Shown here: positions 17,350 through 25,715 of the stretch, one piece after another
Layout of the letters: every line of letters begins with the position of its first letter
Position numbering within the stretch: position 1 is the first letter of the stretch
From: Paenibacillus sp. LHD-38
GTDB lineage: Bacteria; Bacillota; Bacilli; Paenibacillales; Paenibacillaceae
Length of the DNA stretch: 64,000 bases
NCBI RefSeq assembly: GCF_031157315.1
Contig: NZ_JAVIFU010000007.1
Span: 176,090 to 240,089, forward strand
Direction of reading: 5' to 3'
The notes under the pieces: generated by a model
Told to the model about the DNA's origin: nothing
Database searches by the model: none
Seen by the model: only the letters and a program-made list of their open reading frames with translations
Program-made: the position numbers and the translations under genes

Positions 17350-18798
17350 TTGATAATAAAGCGATCGATTCTGATCCTGGCGGCTGTGATGATTATCGCG
17401 AGCCTAAGTCCTAAGCCGGCTCACGCATCGCCGTACGAGGGATATACCTATTCATATTGGGGAAATGCCGTTCAATCGCCGATCGCTTATCTTCCTTCCA
17501 GGACGATAACAGGTCAGGAAATAGGCATTGGACCAATGGCGACGCCGAGCGATATGTTCGCGGCGTCTGACGGCAATCTGTACGTTCTGGATTCTGGTAA
17601 CGGGCGAATTGTGGTGCTTAACAGCGAGTGGAAGGCGATCCGCCAAATTCAAGGCTTCGATAATAACGGCAAGCAGGATAGCTTCAATAAACCGGAAGGC
17701 ATCTACGTCAGCGGGGCAGGTCATATTTATGTGGCGGATACCGAAAATAGGCGCGTAGTCGTACTGGACGGGAGCGGAGCGTTCATCAGAGAAATCGGCG
17801 CTCCGAAGTCGGAGGTGCTTAGCGACAATTTCGAATATTTCCCGCGCAAGGTCATTGTCGATAAAGCCGGCCGAATCTATGTTGTCGCGAGAGGCGTCTT
17901 TGACGGCATTATCGAATTCGACAGCGTTGGCGACTTTACCGGTTTTATAGGTACGAATCCTGTGCAATTCGATCCGGTTGATTTGTTCTGGAAAACGGTA
18001 TCGACAAAAGAACAGCGGGAAAAAATGATCCGATTTGTCCCGATTGAATTTAACAATGTGGACGTAGATGCAGACGGATTTATCTTTACGACTACGGCTG
18101 ACAAGCAAACTTCAGTTCCCGTCAAAAGGCTGAACCCGTCCGGCATCGATGTGCTTCGCGTAAACGGGGCATGGGGTCCGATAGGCGATTTCAGTAGAGA
18201 GCGATCGGCTTTCATCGACATCGATGTCAGCGGCAATGGCGTGTACCGGACGCTTGATTCGACTCGGGGGCGGATTTTCACTTATAACGAGGACGGCAAT
18301 TTATTGTACGTAATCGGTCAGCACGGCAATCAACTCGGCACGTTCAAAACTCCGGTCGCGATTGAAAGTTTCGGCAATCGAATTTTTGTTCTGGATAGTG
18401 ATCTGGGAATGATTACCGAGTTTGCCGCGACTAAATTCGGAAGCCTGGTTAACGAAGCGAACGGTTTGTACAGTATAGGGAAGCACGATGACGCGGCAAA
18501 GCTGTGGGAACAAGTGCTCAAGCTGGATGCGAATTACGAAATGGCCTATGTCGGAATCGGCAAGTCGATGCTGCGTCGAGGCGAATACAAGCAAGCTATG
18601 ACTTATTTAAAGCTGGGCAACGACAGGGAATATTATTCCAAAGCGTTAACGAAATTCCGCAGGGAATATATGCGCGAGTATTTCGGGACCTACATGACGA
18701 TTGTGGTCGCGCTGATAGTGGTCATAATGGCCGTGCGCCGTGGCATGAGGCTAAGAAAGGAGGGCATGAAACAGGATGCAGTTTCTCAAGGACGCTAA
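17350..18798 (+). CDS. NHL-repeat beta-propeller / TPR membrane protein
   Basis: This 482-residue protein starts at TTG 17350, behind GGAGG. It has a signal peptide ending AHA (about residue 26), then NHL-type propeller blades at about 60-360 (LYVLDSGNGRIVVLNSEWKA, IYVADTENRRVVVLDG, NRIFVLDSDLGMITEF), a TPR-like helical pair at about 375-430 (KHDDAAKLWEQVLKLDANYEMAY) and a C-terminal transmembrane helix followed by basic residues. The propeller should therefore be outside, anchored by the C-terminus. It overlaps the YIP1 gene by 23 bp. Function is unknown. Its fixed place between permease and DUF5696 genes suggests a scaffold or sensor in the uptake system (inference). Confidence 0.85.
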   Translation: MIIKRSILILAAVMIIASLSPKPAHASPYEGYTYSYWGNAVQSPIAYLPSRTITGQEIGIGPMATPSDMFAASDGNLYVLDSGNGRIVVLNSEWKAIRQIQGFDNNGKQDSFNKPEGIYVSGAGHIYVADTENRRVVVLDGSGAFIREIGAPKSEVLSDNFEYFPRKVIVDKAGRIYVVARGVFDGIIEFDSVGDFTGFIGTNPVQFDPVDLFWKTVSTKEQREKMIRFVPIEFNNVDVDADGFIFTTTADKQTSVPVKRLNPSGIDVLRVNGAWGPIGDFSRERSAFIDIDVSGNGVYRTLDSTRGRIFTYNEDGNLLYVIGQHGNQLGTFKTPVAIESFGNRIFVLDSDLGMITEFAATKFGSLVNEANGLYSIGKHDDAAKLWEQVLKLDANYEMAYVGIGKSMLRRGEYKQAMTYLKLGNDREYYSKALTKFRREYMREYFGTYMTIVVALIVVIMAVRRGMRLRKEGMKQDAVSQGR

Positions 18799-19399
18799 GT
18801 ACACACTGCATGTCGCTTTTCATCCCTTTGACGGTTTTTGGGATCTGAAATACGAGAACAAAGGAAAGCTTAGAATCGCGCTTACCATCTTGTTCGGCGT
18901 GACGGTAATGATGATACTGAAACGCCAGTATGCCGGTTATGTAGTCAACTTTAATTACCCGCTGGATTTAAACAGCATTGACGAGTTGAAATACATTGTC
19001 CTCCCTTTCCTGCTCTGGTGCGTCGCGAACTGGTCGTTGACTACACTGATGGACGGGGAAGGGAAATTCAAAGAAATTGTCATCGCCACAGGCTACGCGA
19101 TGCTCCCTTTAATTCTAATCTATCTGCCCAATATATTGCTCAGCAATGTCATTACGCTGCGCGAGGCTTCATTCTATTATTTGCTGGAATCCGCGGCTGC
19201 GCTATGGTTTGTTTGGCTGCTGTTTATAGGAACGATGACGGTTCATCAATATACGGTTATGAAGACGATCATGACGATGCTGTTGACCGTCGTGGTCATG
19301 GGTGTCATCATCTTTTTGGGTCTGCTGTTCTTCAGCCTGATTCAACAAATCGTTGCTTTTGTTTACACGATCTATCAGGAACTTTCATTGCGAGCATAA
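18776..19399 (+). CDS. YIP1-family membrane protein
   Basis: This 207-residue protein has about five hydrophobic segments and the opening FLKDAKYTLHVAFHPFDGFWDLKYENKG that marks bacterial YIP1-domain proteins beside Paenibacillus sugar transporters. It overlaps the NHL gene by 23 bp and is followed 16 bp later by the DUF5696 gene, so the three are tightly coupled. Its role is unknown; it may assemble or stabilise the membrane complex. Confidence 0.82.
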   Translation: MQFLKDAKYTLHVAFHPFDGFWDLKYENKGKLRIALTILFGVTVMMILKRQYAGYVVNFNYPLDLNSIDELKYIVLPFLLWCVANWSLTTLMDGEGKFKEIVIATGYAMLPLILIYLPNILLSNVITLREASFYYLLESAAALWFVWLLFIGTMTVHQYTVMKTIMTMLLTVVVMGVIIFLGLLFFSLIQQIVAFVYTIYQELSLRA

Positions 19400-19415
19400 G
19401 AAAGGGGGCCAAGCG

Positions 19416-21998
19416 GTGAAGCGGAGGCTTGCGATCATCATGACAGCAGTTATTATCGGCTGCTTGCTTATATCCCAAGGCACCAATTTCGCGGAACCTG
19501 CATCCGGGGCGGTGGCAGGTTCAGAGGCTGGGGCAGCGTCCGCGTCCGCGCCGGTCGACGAGCAGACTGCCGAGTCTACGGTTGCGAGCGGCGATTCCGG
19601 CAAGGCGGCGAGTATAGCCGAAGGTATGGATAAGGCGGCCGAGAATGAATTTTTGATTTTGTACGTCAACAATACAACGACGGAAATCGCGGTTCAGGAC
19701 AAGCGAAGTGGGGCGATCTGGTATTCCAATCCGCAAGATCGTGAACAAGATCCGATCGCCACAGGCTATAACAAAGCAAAGCTGAACGTGCAGGTCGAGA
19801 TTTCTTATTTGGACGCTGCGGGAAATTCGGTAAAGTATGACAATTATACGCACAGCGTTCAGAGCGGCCAATATGTCATTGAGAAGGTAAGCGACGGCTT
19901 GAACATCGTTTATACGCTAGGGGAAGTTAAAAGCGATATCGACACGATCCCTAAATATATAAGCGAGGAAAGATTTCAAACTCTCATCCTGGACAAGATC
20001 GAAGATTCGGGAGACAAAAGAGAAGTTGAAAAGCGTTTTAAGCATAACGAGCAAGAGAAGCGTTACGAAAGAAGGGACTCCTCTTTAAAGGGAGTCGGAT
20101 TAAAGAAGGTAACCGAAGTTTTCGAACAGATCGGATATGACGAGGAGCAGAAAGCGATCGATAACGCTGCGTCTGGCGAAGCGGCTGCCAGCGATCTTAA
20201 TGTCAAGATCCCTCTCCATTATCGGCTTGACGGAGAGCAGTTGAAGGTTACGGTTGATTCGGGCGGGGTCGAATACCCGGAATCGATGAAAATTCAAACG
20301 CTATCCCTGCTGCCGTTTTTTGGTGCAAGCGGACTCGAGGATGAAGGCTATACGCTCGTCCCGGACGGTTCGGGTTCACTGATCCGCTTTAACAATGAAA
20401 AAACGTATGCCACGCCATTCCGTAAAGAACTATACGGGACTGATTCGGCCATTCGTCAGCAAATCCGAATTCAGAATGATGAAGCTGCGCGATTGCCTGT
20501 ATTCGGAATGAAATACGAGGACCGGGCATTCGTCGGAATCATTGAAGAAGGGGATGCGGTCGCAGCAGTCGAGGCTGACATAAGCGGCAGGCTTAACGTC
20601 TATAACACGGTGTCCCCTAGCTTTAAGCTCCGTAACCTGGAGGAGGTTACGCTGACGAACGGGTGGCGCTCCAGCACGGTTAAGAAATTTCAAGCAGCGC
20701 CTTTCCAGGGCAATATTAGCGTTCGATACGGGTTTCTCGGCGCCGAGGATGCCAGCTACTCCGGCATGGCCACGGAATACCGCAATTACTTGATCAAGCA
20801 AGCGGGTCTAACTAGGCTGACGGATGAAGAAGGCGTTCCGTTCTATGCCGAGCTTATAGGCGGCATACCGAAAAAGAAATTTTTCCTGGGCATTCCTTAT
20901 AACGCTTATGAGCCGCTTACGACCTTCGATCAGGCCGAATCCGTATTGGGTCAAATGCTGGATCTGGGAATCGGTAATATCAAGCTGCGTTATACGGGTT
21001 GGTTCAACGGCGGCATAATCCATGACCTCGCGAAATCCATTACCGTCGATAAGAAGCTAGGCGGAAGCAAAGGATTGAACGAACTGAAAGCTTATGCTGA
21101 TGCCAACCACATCTCGCTGTTTCCTGACGCAACCTTTCTTGAAGCAGCTCCGAACGCGGACGGTTTCAAAAAATCGCAGGCTTCCCGGTTTATTAATGGC
21201 AAGCTGGCGCATATTTATCCGTACAGCGCTGCCAACTTCAGGGAAGAAGACGAACAGGAGCCCGGTTATGTGCTTAGTCCGAATTCGCTGCCCCAAATTG
21301 TAAACGGATTTATTGACGATTACGAGAAGCTGCAGCTGAGCGGTGTGTCGCTGCGCGATCTTGGCAGCATGCTGAATTCCGACTTTAACCGTTCCAATGT
21401 CATCGATCGCGAAGAAGCGAAGGAGATCGTGAGTGGACAGCTGCAACAAATAAGCGGCTCCGTCAAGGAAATATTGGTGGAAGGCGGAAACGCCTATGCG
21501 GCTGCCTATGCGCGGCATATCGTAGATGCGCCGATGACAAGCAGCGGATTTATCATTACCGATGAAACCGTTCCTTTTTTTCAGTCGGTGTTTCACGGTT
21601 ACATTAATTACGCCGGAACGGCCTGGAACATGGCGGACGATCAGGATTCTACGTACAACTTCCTGAAGGCGCTCGAAACGGGCTCCGCTATGCATTTTAC
21701 ATGGTTTAATGCTGATTCGTCGGCGATCAAGATGACAGAGTTCGATCACTTGTATTCTGCCGATTACCGGCTATGGATCGATGAAGCTTCACAAAGATAT
21801 CGCGAGCTAAACGATGTTCTCCATGATGTGCAGTCCCAAATAATTGCCGATCATCGAATGCTGGCCGACGGCGTGTATCAAACGACGTTCGAAAAAGGCA
21901 AAACGATTATCGTCAATTATAACGATACAGAATCGAATGTGGACGGAATTATAGTGGGGGCAAAGGATTATTGGGTTGGAGGTGAAACGCAGCGATGA
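19416..21998 (+). CDS. DUF5696-type large exported protein (860 aa)
   Basis: Start GTG 19416 lies behind AAAGGGGG; the frame extends upstream to 19353 inside the YIP1 gene. A signal peptide or anchor covers residues 1-25, then an Ala/Ser/Gly-rich linker. A beta-rich region from about 70 to 350 contains ILYVNNTTTEIAVQDKRSGA and YTLVPDGSGSLIRFNNEKTY. The C-terminal half from about 440 looks like an alpha/beta barrel (GIGNIKLRYTGWFNGGIIHD, NHISLFPDATFLEAAP, MTSSGFIITDETVPFFQSVF). I recognise this as the DUF5696 family found next to sugar ABC genes. The barrel-like half suggests a glycoside hydrolase, with aromatic and acidic residues in the last strands, but no catalytic pair can be assigned. 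It overlaps the next permease gene by 4 bp (ATGA). Confidence 0.82.
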   Translation: MKRRLAIIMTAVIIGCLLISQGTNFAEPASGAVAGSEAGAASASAPVDEQTAESTVASGDSGKAASIAEGMDKAAENEFLILYVNNTTTEIAVQDKRSGAIWYSNPQDREQDPIATGYNKAKLNVQVEISYLDAAGNSVKYDNYTHSVQSGQYVIEKVSDGLNIVYTLGEVKSDIDTIPKYISEERFQTLILDKIEDSGDKREVEKRFKHNEQEKRYERRDSSLKGVGLKKVTEVFEQIGYDEEQKAIDNAASGEAAASDLNVKIPLHYRLDGEQLKVTVDSGGVEYPESMKIQTLSLLPFFGASGLEDEGYTLVPDGSGSLIRFNNEKTYATPFRKELYGTDSAIRQQIRIQNDEAARLPVFGMKYEDRAFVGIIEEGDAVAAVEADISGRLNVYNTVSPSFKLRNLEEVTLTNGWRSSTVKKFQAAPFQGNISVRYGFLGAEDASYSGMATEYRNYLIKQAGLTRLTDEEGVPFYAELIGGIPKKKFFLGIPYNAYEPLTTFDQAESVLGQMLDLGIGNIKLRYTGWFNGGIIHDLAKSITVDKKLGGSKGLNELKAYADANHISLFPDATFLEAAPNADGFKKSQASRFINGKLAHIYPYSAANFREEDEQEPGYVLSPNSLPQIVNGFIDDYEKLQLSGVSLRDLGSMLNSDFNRSNVIDREEAKEIVSGQLQQISGSVKEILVEGGNAYAAAYARHIVDAPMTSSGFIITDETVPFFQSVFHGYINYAGTAWNMADDQDSTYNFLKALETGSAMHFTWFNADSSAIKMTEFDHLYSADYRLWIDEASQRYRELNDVLHDVQSQIIADHRMLADGVYQTTFEKGKTIIVNYNDTESNVDGIIVGAKDYWVGGETQR

Positions 21999-22894
21999 GG
22001 TTCAAGAAGCTTTCGCTTGAACAAAAAAACAGATATTACGGACTTTATTTCATACTTCCCTGGTTTGTAGGCTTCTTGTTCCTGTTTATGATTCCGCTCT
22101 TGTCCTCGTTCCGGTACAGTTTAAGCAATCTGCAAGTTACGGATGATGGCTTCAGCCTGGAGTTTATCGGATTGTCGAACTATCGGGAGGCGCTGCTGTC
22201 GCACGAATCGTATGTCAGGATATTGACGGAATCCGTGATGAATATTGGGGTTAACACGCCGCTCATTATTATTTTCAGTTTATTTTTTGCAGTTCTTCTC
22301 AATCAGAAGTTTAGAGGACGAGTGCTCGCCCGGGCTATCTTCTTCCTTCCGGTTATACTGGCATCGGGAATTATCGCTAGTATCGAGAACGGAGATTTGA
22401 TGCAGTCCGTCGTCCAAAGCGCGAACGATACAACCGGCGGCGGTTTGTCCGTTATGAAAAATTTGGAGCTCACCGTCATCCTCGTCGAATCAGGGATAAA
22501 TATTACTTTTGTCGAGTACTTGACGGGGGCTGTCAGCCGAATCTATGAGATCGTCAGTCAATCCGGCGTCCAAATTTTAATTTTCCTTGCAGGGCTTCAG
22601 TCGATCTCTCCCTCTTTATACGAGGCTGCCAAGATCGAAGGCTCGACCGGCTACGAGTCTTTTTGGAAAATTACGTTTCCTATGATCAGCCCGTTGATAC
22701 TGACAAATCTGGTCTACACGATAATCGATAGCTTCATCAGCGATGAAACAAGCCGGCTAGTGGTAGATACGGCATTCAAAAGCTTCGATTTTGGTCTCAG
22801 CGCCGCGATGGCCTGGATGTACTTTGCCGTCATTGCGCTTGTGCTGTGGATCACGACGTCGATTGTGTCGCGCAAGGTCTTTTACCAAGATTAG
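21995..22894 (+). CDS. Sugar ABC transporter permease, MalF type (second pair)
   Basis: This 299-residue permease has YGLYFILPWFVGFLFLFMIP as first helix and EAAKIEGSTGYESFWKITFP as EAA loop. Its ATG overlaps the DUF5696 stop (ATGA), implying translational coupling. An insert around residues 127-165 (between helices) is longer than in the 15495 permease. It is the first member of the second permease pair in the same operon. Confidence 0.92.
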   Translation: MRFKKLSLEQKNRYYGLYFILPWFVGFLFLFMIPLLSSFRYSLSNLQVTDDGFSLEFIGLSNYREALLSHESYVRILTESVMNIGVNTPLIIIFSLFFAVLLNQKFRGRVLARAIFFLPVILASGIIASIENGDLMQSVVQSANDTTGGGLSVMKNLELTVILVESGINITFVEYLTGAVSRIYEIVSQSGVQILIFLAGLQSISPSLYEAAKIEGSTGYESFWKITFPMISPLILTNLVYTIIDSFISDETSRLVVDTAFKSFDFGLSAAMAWMYFAVIALVLWITTSIVSRKVFYQD

Positions 22895-22905
22895 CGGTTT
22901 AGGCT

Positions 22906-22987
22906 AATGCTTACGAAGTATGTTTGCTCTGCAAACATTGAAGGCGAATGCTTACGATGTATGTTTGCTCTGCAAACATTGAAGGAG
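22906..22987 (+). repeat. Tandem 41-bp repeat with internal palindromes
   Basis: Two 41-bp units (22906-22946 and 22947-22987) differ at about two positions. Each holds ATGTTTGCTCTGCAAACAT, an 8-bp inverted repeat around TCT (22920-22938 and 22961-22979), and ends in AAGG(C/A)G. The second copy provides the Shine-Dalgarno of the following permease. It fills almost the entire gap between the two permease genes. Confidence 0.9.
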
Positions 22988-22994
22988 AGATTAC

Positions 22995-24020
22995 ATGAAG
23001 ACGGAAACCGCAGTACAACAACGGTCAACGAAAGAAGAGCGGATGCACCGCATGCATCGTATGGCATCCGCTGCCTATTGGGTTGAATTTGCAAAGAAAT
23101 GGTTATGGGTCATCGTCCGATTCGTACTTATTTTCGGCATATCATTTGTCATCGTCTACCCGATTTTGTTGAAGTTATCGATTGCATTCAAAAGTATGGA
23201 TGATTTATACGATTCTGCGGTCATTTGGGTGCCGAGGGCGTTAACGCTCGATAACTTCAAGCTCGTGTTCCAAGCGATGAACTATCCGCGCGTGCTGCTC
23301 AATACGTTATTTCTCTCTTCCGCGGTTATGCTGCTCCAAACGATAACCTGCGTGCTGGCCGGATACGGTTTTGCGAGAGTGAGGTTTAAGGGAAGCGGCC
23401 TTTTGTTCGCGGCAGTTATTTTTACAATTTTAGTGCCGTCCAATACGATTATGATTCCGCTCTATTTACATTTTAAAAATTTTGATCTGTTCGGATTGAT
23501 TGAGCTAATCAAGGGCGAGCCAGCCAATCTGATCAACACCTACTGGCCGTTTATCATTTCTGCGGTACTCGGCATGGGCGTGAAAACCGGGTTGTACGTT
23601 TATATTTTTCGCCAGTTTTTTAAAGGGATTCCAAGAGAAATTGAAGAAGCCGCTTACGTTGACGGCGCCGGCTATTTTTCAACCTTCAGAAGAGTTATTT
23701 TGCCCAATGCAATTCCTTCGATGGTGACGGTCATGCTGTTCTCGTTCGTATGGCAATGGAACGATTCCTTCTTTACGAATATGTATTTGAATGAACCGAA
23801 GGTCATGTCTTCGATGATGGCTTCTTCCGGGTATGCAATCGCGACTTTCCTTAGCGGAGGGGAACAGGCGGCAACAGCATCCTATGTTCAGGATCCGTTC
23901 TTTATGTCCATGATGATGAATACCAGTGTCCTGATGGCCATACTTCCGCTTATTATTTTATATTTGTTCGTGCAAAGACATTTTGTAGAAAGCGTTGAAC
24001 GCTCAGGATTAGTAGGTTAG
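22995..24020 (+). CDS. Sugar ABC transporter permease, MalG type (second pair)
   Basis: This 341-residue permease begins MKTETAVQQRSTKEERMHRM, a longer charged N-terminus than usual, before helix WVIVRFVLIFGISFVIVYPI. The EAA loop is EEAAYVDGAGYFSTFRRVIL. GAAGGAG from the second 41-bp repeat precedes the ATG. It pairs with the 21995 gene. The GH30 gene follows 9 bp later, so transporter and hydrolase genes are co-transcribed. Confidence 0.92.
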   Translation: MKTETAVQQRSTKEERMHRMHRMASAAYWVEFAKKWLWVIVRFVLIFGISFVIVYPILLKLSIAFKSMDDLYDSAVIWVPRALTLDNFKLVFQAMNYPRVLLNTLFLSSAVMLLQTITCVLAGYGFARVRFKGSGLLFAAVIFTILVPSNTIMIPLYLHFKNFDLFGLIELIKGEPANLINTYWPFIISAVLGMGVKTGLYVYIFRQFFKGIPREIEEAAYVDGAGYFSTFRRVILPNAIPSMVTVMLFSFVWQWNDSFFTNMYLNEPKVMSSMMASSGYAIATFLSGGEQAATASYVQDPFFMSMMMNTSVLMAILPLIILYLFVQRHFVESVERSGLVG

Positions 24021-24029
24021 GAGAGGCGG

Positions 24030-25715
24030 ATGAAAAGAAAATTGATAGTCATCACACTTGTTGCTTTTACTTCAGTTCTCGGCTTGTATTTCGGATTCAC
24101 ATCGGGAGGTTCTGACAGTCCTAGCAGTTCCAACAGCTCCAATAGCGTGAAAGAGACAGTGGAACCCGTGCAGCAGTCGAAACCGCCGGACGCTTATGTA
24201 TCGATAGACGAATCAGTCCGCTATCAAACGATTGATAACTTCGGTGCGTCTGATGCATGGTCTATGGATCCTCTAGGCAAGCAATGGACGGAAGAAAATA
24301 AAAATCGAGTTGCAGACCTGCTTTTTTCGAGGGAGAAAGGGATCGGGCTGTCGGCATGGCGTTTCAATATCGGTGCAGGCTCGAGTGAAACGGACCAGAC
24401 GATTATTCCCGATCCATGGCGGCGGGCAGAAGCGTTCAAGATGTCGGAGACCGGCGATTACGATTGGAACAAGCAGTCGGGCCAGCAGTGGTTTCTACAG
24501 GCAGCCAAGGATCGCGGCGTAGATTCTTTGATCGCATTCGTGAACAGCCCTCCAGTCTGGATGACGAAGAACGGACACGCCCAACCGGACCCGGATGTCG
24601 GCTCCACCAACTTGAAAGAGGGCTATGAGGATGAATTTGCGGCATACTTAATCGATGTATTGGAGCACTTTAGAAAAGAAGGTCTGACGTTTGAATATAT
24701 CAGTCCCATTAACGAGCCGACCTGGGATTGGAACCGTGCGCAGCAGGAAGGGAACCGCTATAACAATGAAGACCTGAAGCGCGTCATTCTCGAATTGCAC
24801 CGTCAGTTAAAGAAAAGCAGCCTCGATGCGCAAATCAGCGCTGTAGACGGCGTGGAAATTACTTCGCTGCTGGATGACGAATATTATCAAATGTTTGCGG
24901 GCGGCGGGCAATATACAAGCGGGGCCAATAGCCTGGGAGCAGGAAAATACCGGGAGTATATTAAGGATTTTCTCGGCGACCCCGAACTGGGGGAAGCGAT
25001 CGGCAATAAAATTGCTTCGCATTCCTATTGGTCCGATTACAGCAAACCGGGAGACGACCGGCTCGGCAAGCTGAGAGAATTGCTGGATGCCAATATGAAG
25101 AAATACGACGCTGAGGCTAAATATTGGATGTCGGAATATTGTATTCTTGGCGATTACGGTCCCGGCCGCGACCTCGGCATTGATCCCGCTTTGTATGTGG
25201 CCAGAACGATTCATTTTGATTTGACGAAGGCGAATGCGGCCGCTTGGCAGTGGTGGACGGCGGTGTCCAAGGTCAATTACAAGGACGGTCTAATTTATAC
25301 CGACTTTAATGAAGCAGGAGACGAGCAAAATATTTTGACATCCAAAATATTATGGGCTCTTGGCAACTACAGCAAATTTATACGTCCCGGCGCGGAGCGC
25401 ATTGCGCTTACGGGGCTGGACGAGGGAGCTGAGAGCGAGCTGCTCGGCTCGGCTTACGTACATGAAGGAGAACAGACGGTTACGGCTGTGTTCGTCAACG
25501 ACAGCGAAGAGGATAAGCGTATTCAGCTTTCGTTGAAAGGCATAGACAAGAGCCGTTCCATTGGGGTTATGGAATCGTACATTACGTCAGCTGGCCACGA
25601 TCTTGCCCAGGGTGAAGACGTTCCGGTTCAGGACGATCATAACTTCGAAGCGGTTATTCCCGCGAAGTCTGTCGTTACCTTAACGGGGAGAGGGGCAGAC
25701 GATGCAAGGATATAG
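24030..25715 (+). CDS. GH30 glycoside hydrolase, exported
   Basis: This 561-residue protein has an N-terminal signal or anchor (residues 3-24), a Ser/Asn-rich linker, then a GH30 barrel from about 55: QTIDNFGASDAWSMDP, acid/base Glu229 in SPINEPTWDWN, nucleophile Glu369 in WMSEYCILGDYG. A C-terminal beta-sandwich ends with AVIPAKSVVTL, the usual GH30 side domain. It resembles the GH30 enzymes acting on beta-1,6-galactan or glucuronoxylan. The GASDAW opening and the arabinosidase neighbours make endo-beta-1,6-galactanase attractive but unproven. The last 14 bp overlap the GH43 start in another frame. Confidence 0.9.
   Translation: MKRKLIVITLVAFTSVLGLYFGFTSGGSDSPSSSNSSNSVKETVEPVQQSKPPDAYVSIDESVRYQTIDNFGASDAWSMDPLGKQWTEENKNRVADLLFSREKGIGLSAWRFNIGAGSSETDQTIIPDPWRRAEAFKMSETGDYDWNKQSGQQWFLQAAKDRGVDSLIAFVNSPPVWMTKNGHAQPDPDVGSTNLKEGYEDEFAAYLIDVLEHFRKEGLTFEYISPINEPTWDWNRAQQEGNRYNNEDLKRVILELHRQLKKSSLDAQISAVDGVEITSLLDDEYYQMFAGGGQYTSGANSLGAGKYREYIKDFLGDPELGEAIGNKIASHSYWSDYSKPGDDRLGKLRELLDANMKKYDAEAKYWMSEYCILGDYGPGRDLGIDPALYVARTIHFDLTKANAAAWQWWTAVSKVNYKDGLIYTDFNEAGDEQNILTSKILWALGNYSKFIRPGAERIALTGLDEGAESELLGSAYVHEGEQTVTAVFVNDSEEDKRIQLSLKGIDKSRSIGVMESYITSAGHDLAQGEDVPVQDDHNFEAVIPAKSVVTLTGRGADDARI

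Noticed and set aside
22906..22987. CRISPR array
   Set aside because: Only two directly abutting 41-bp units with no spacers and no cas genes nearby.
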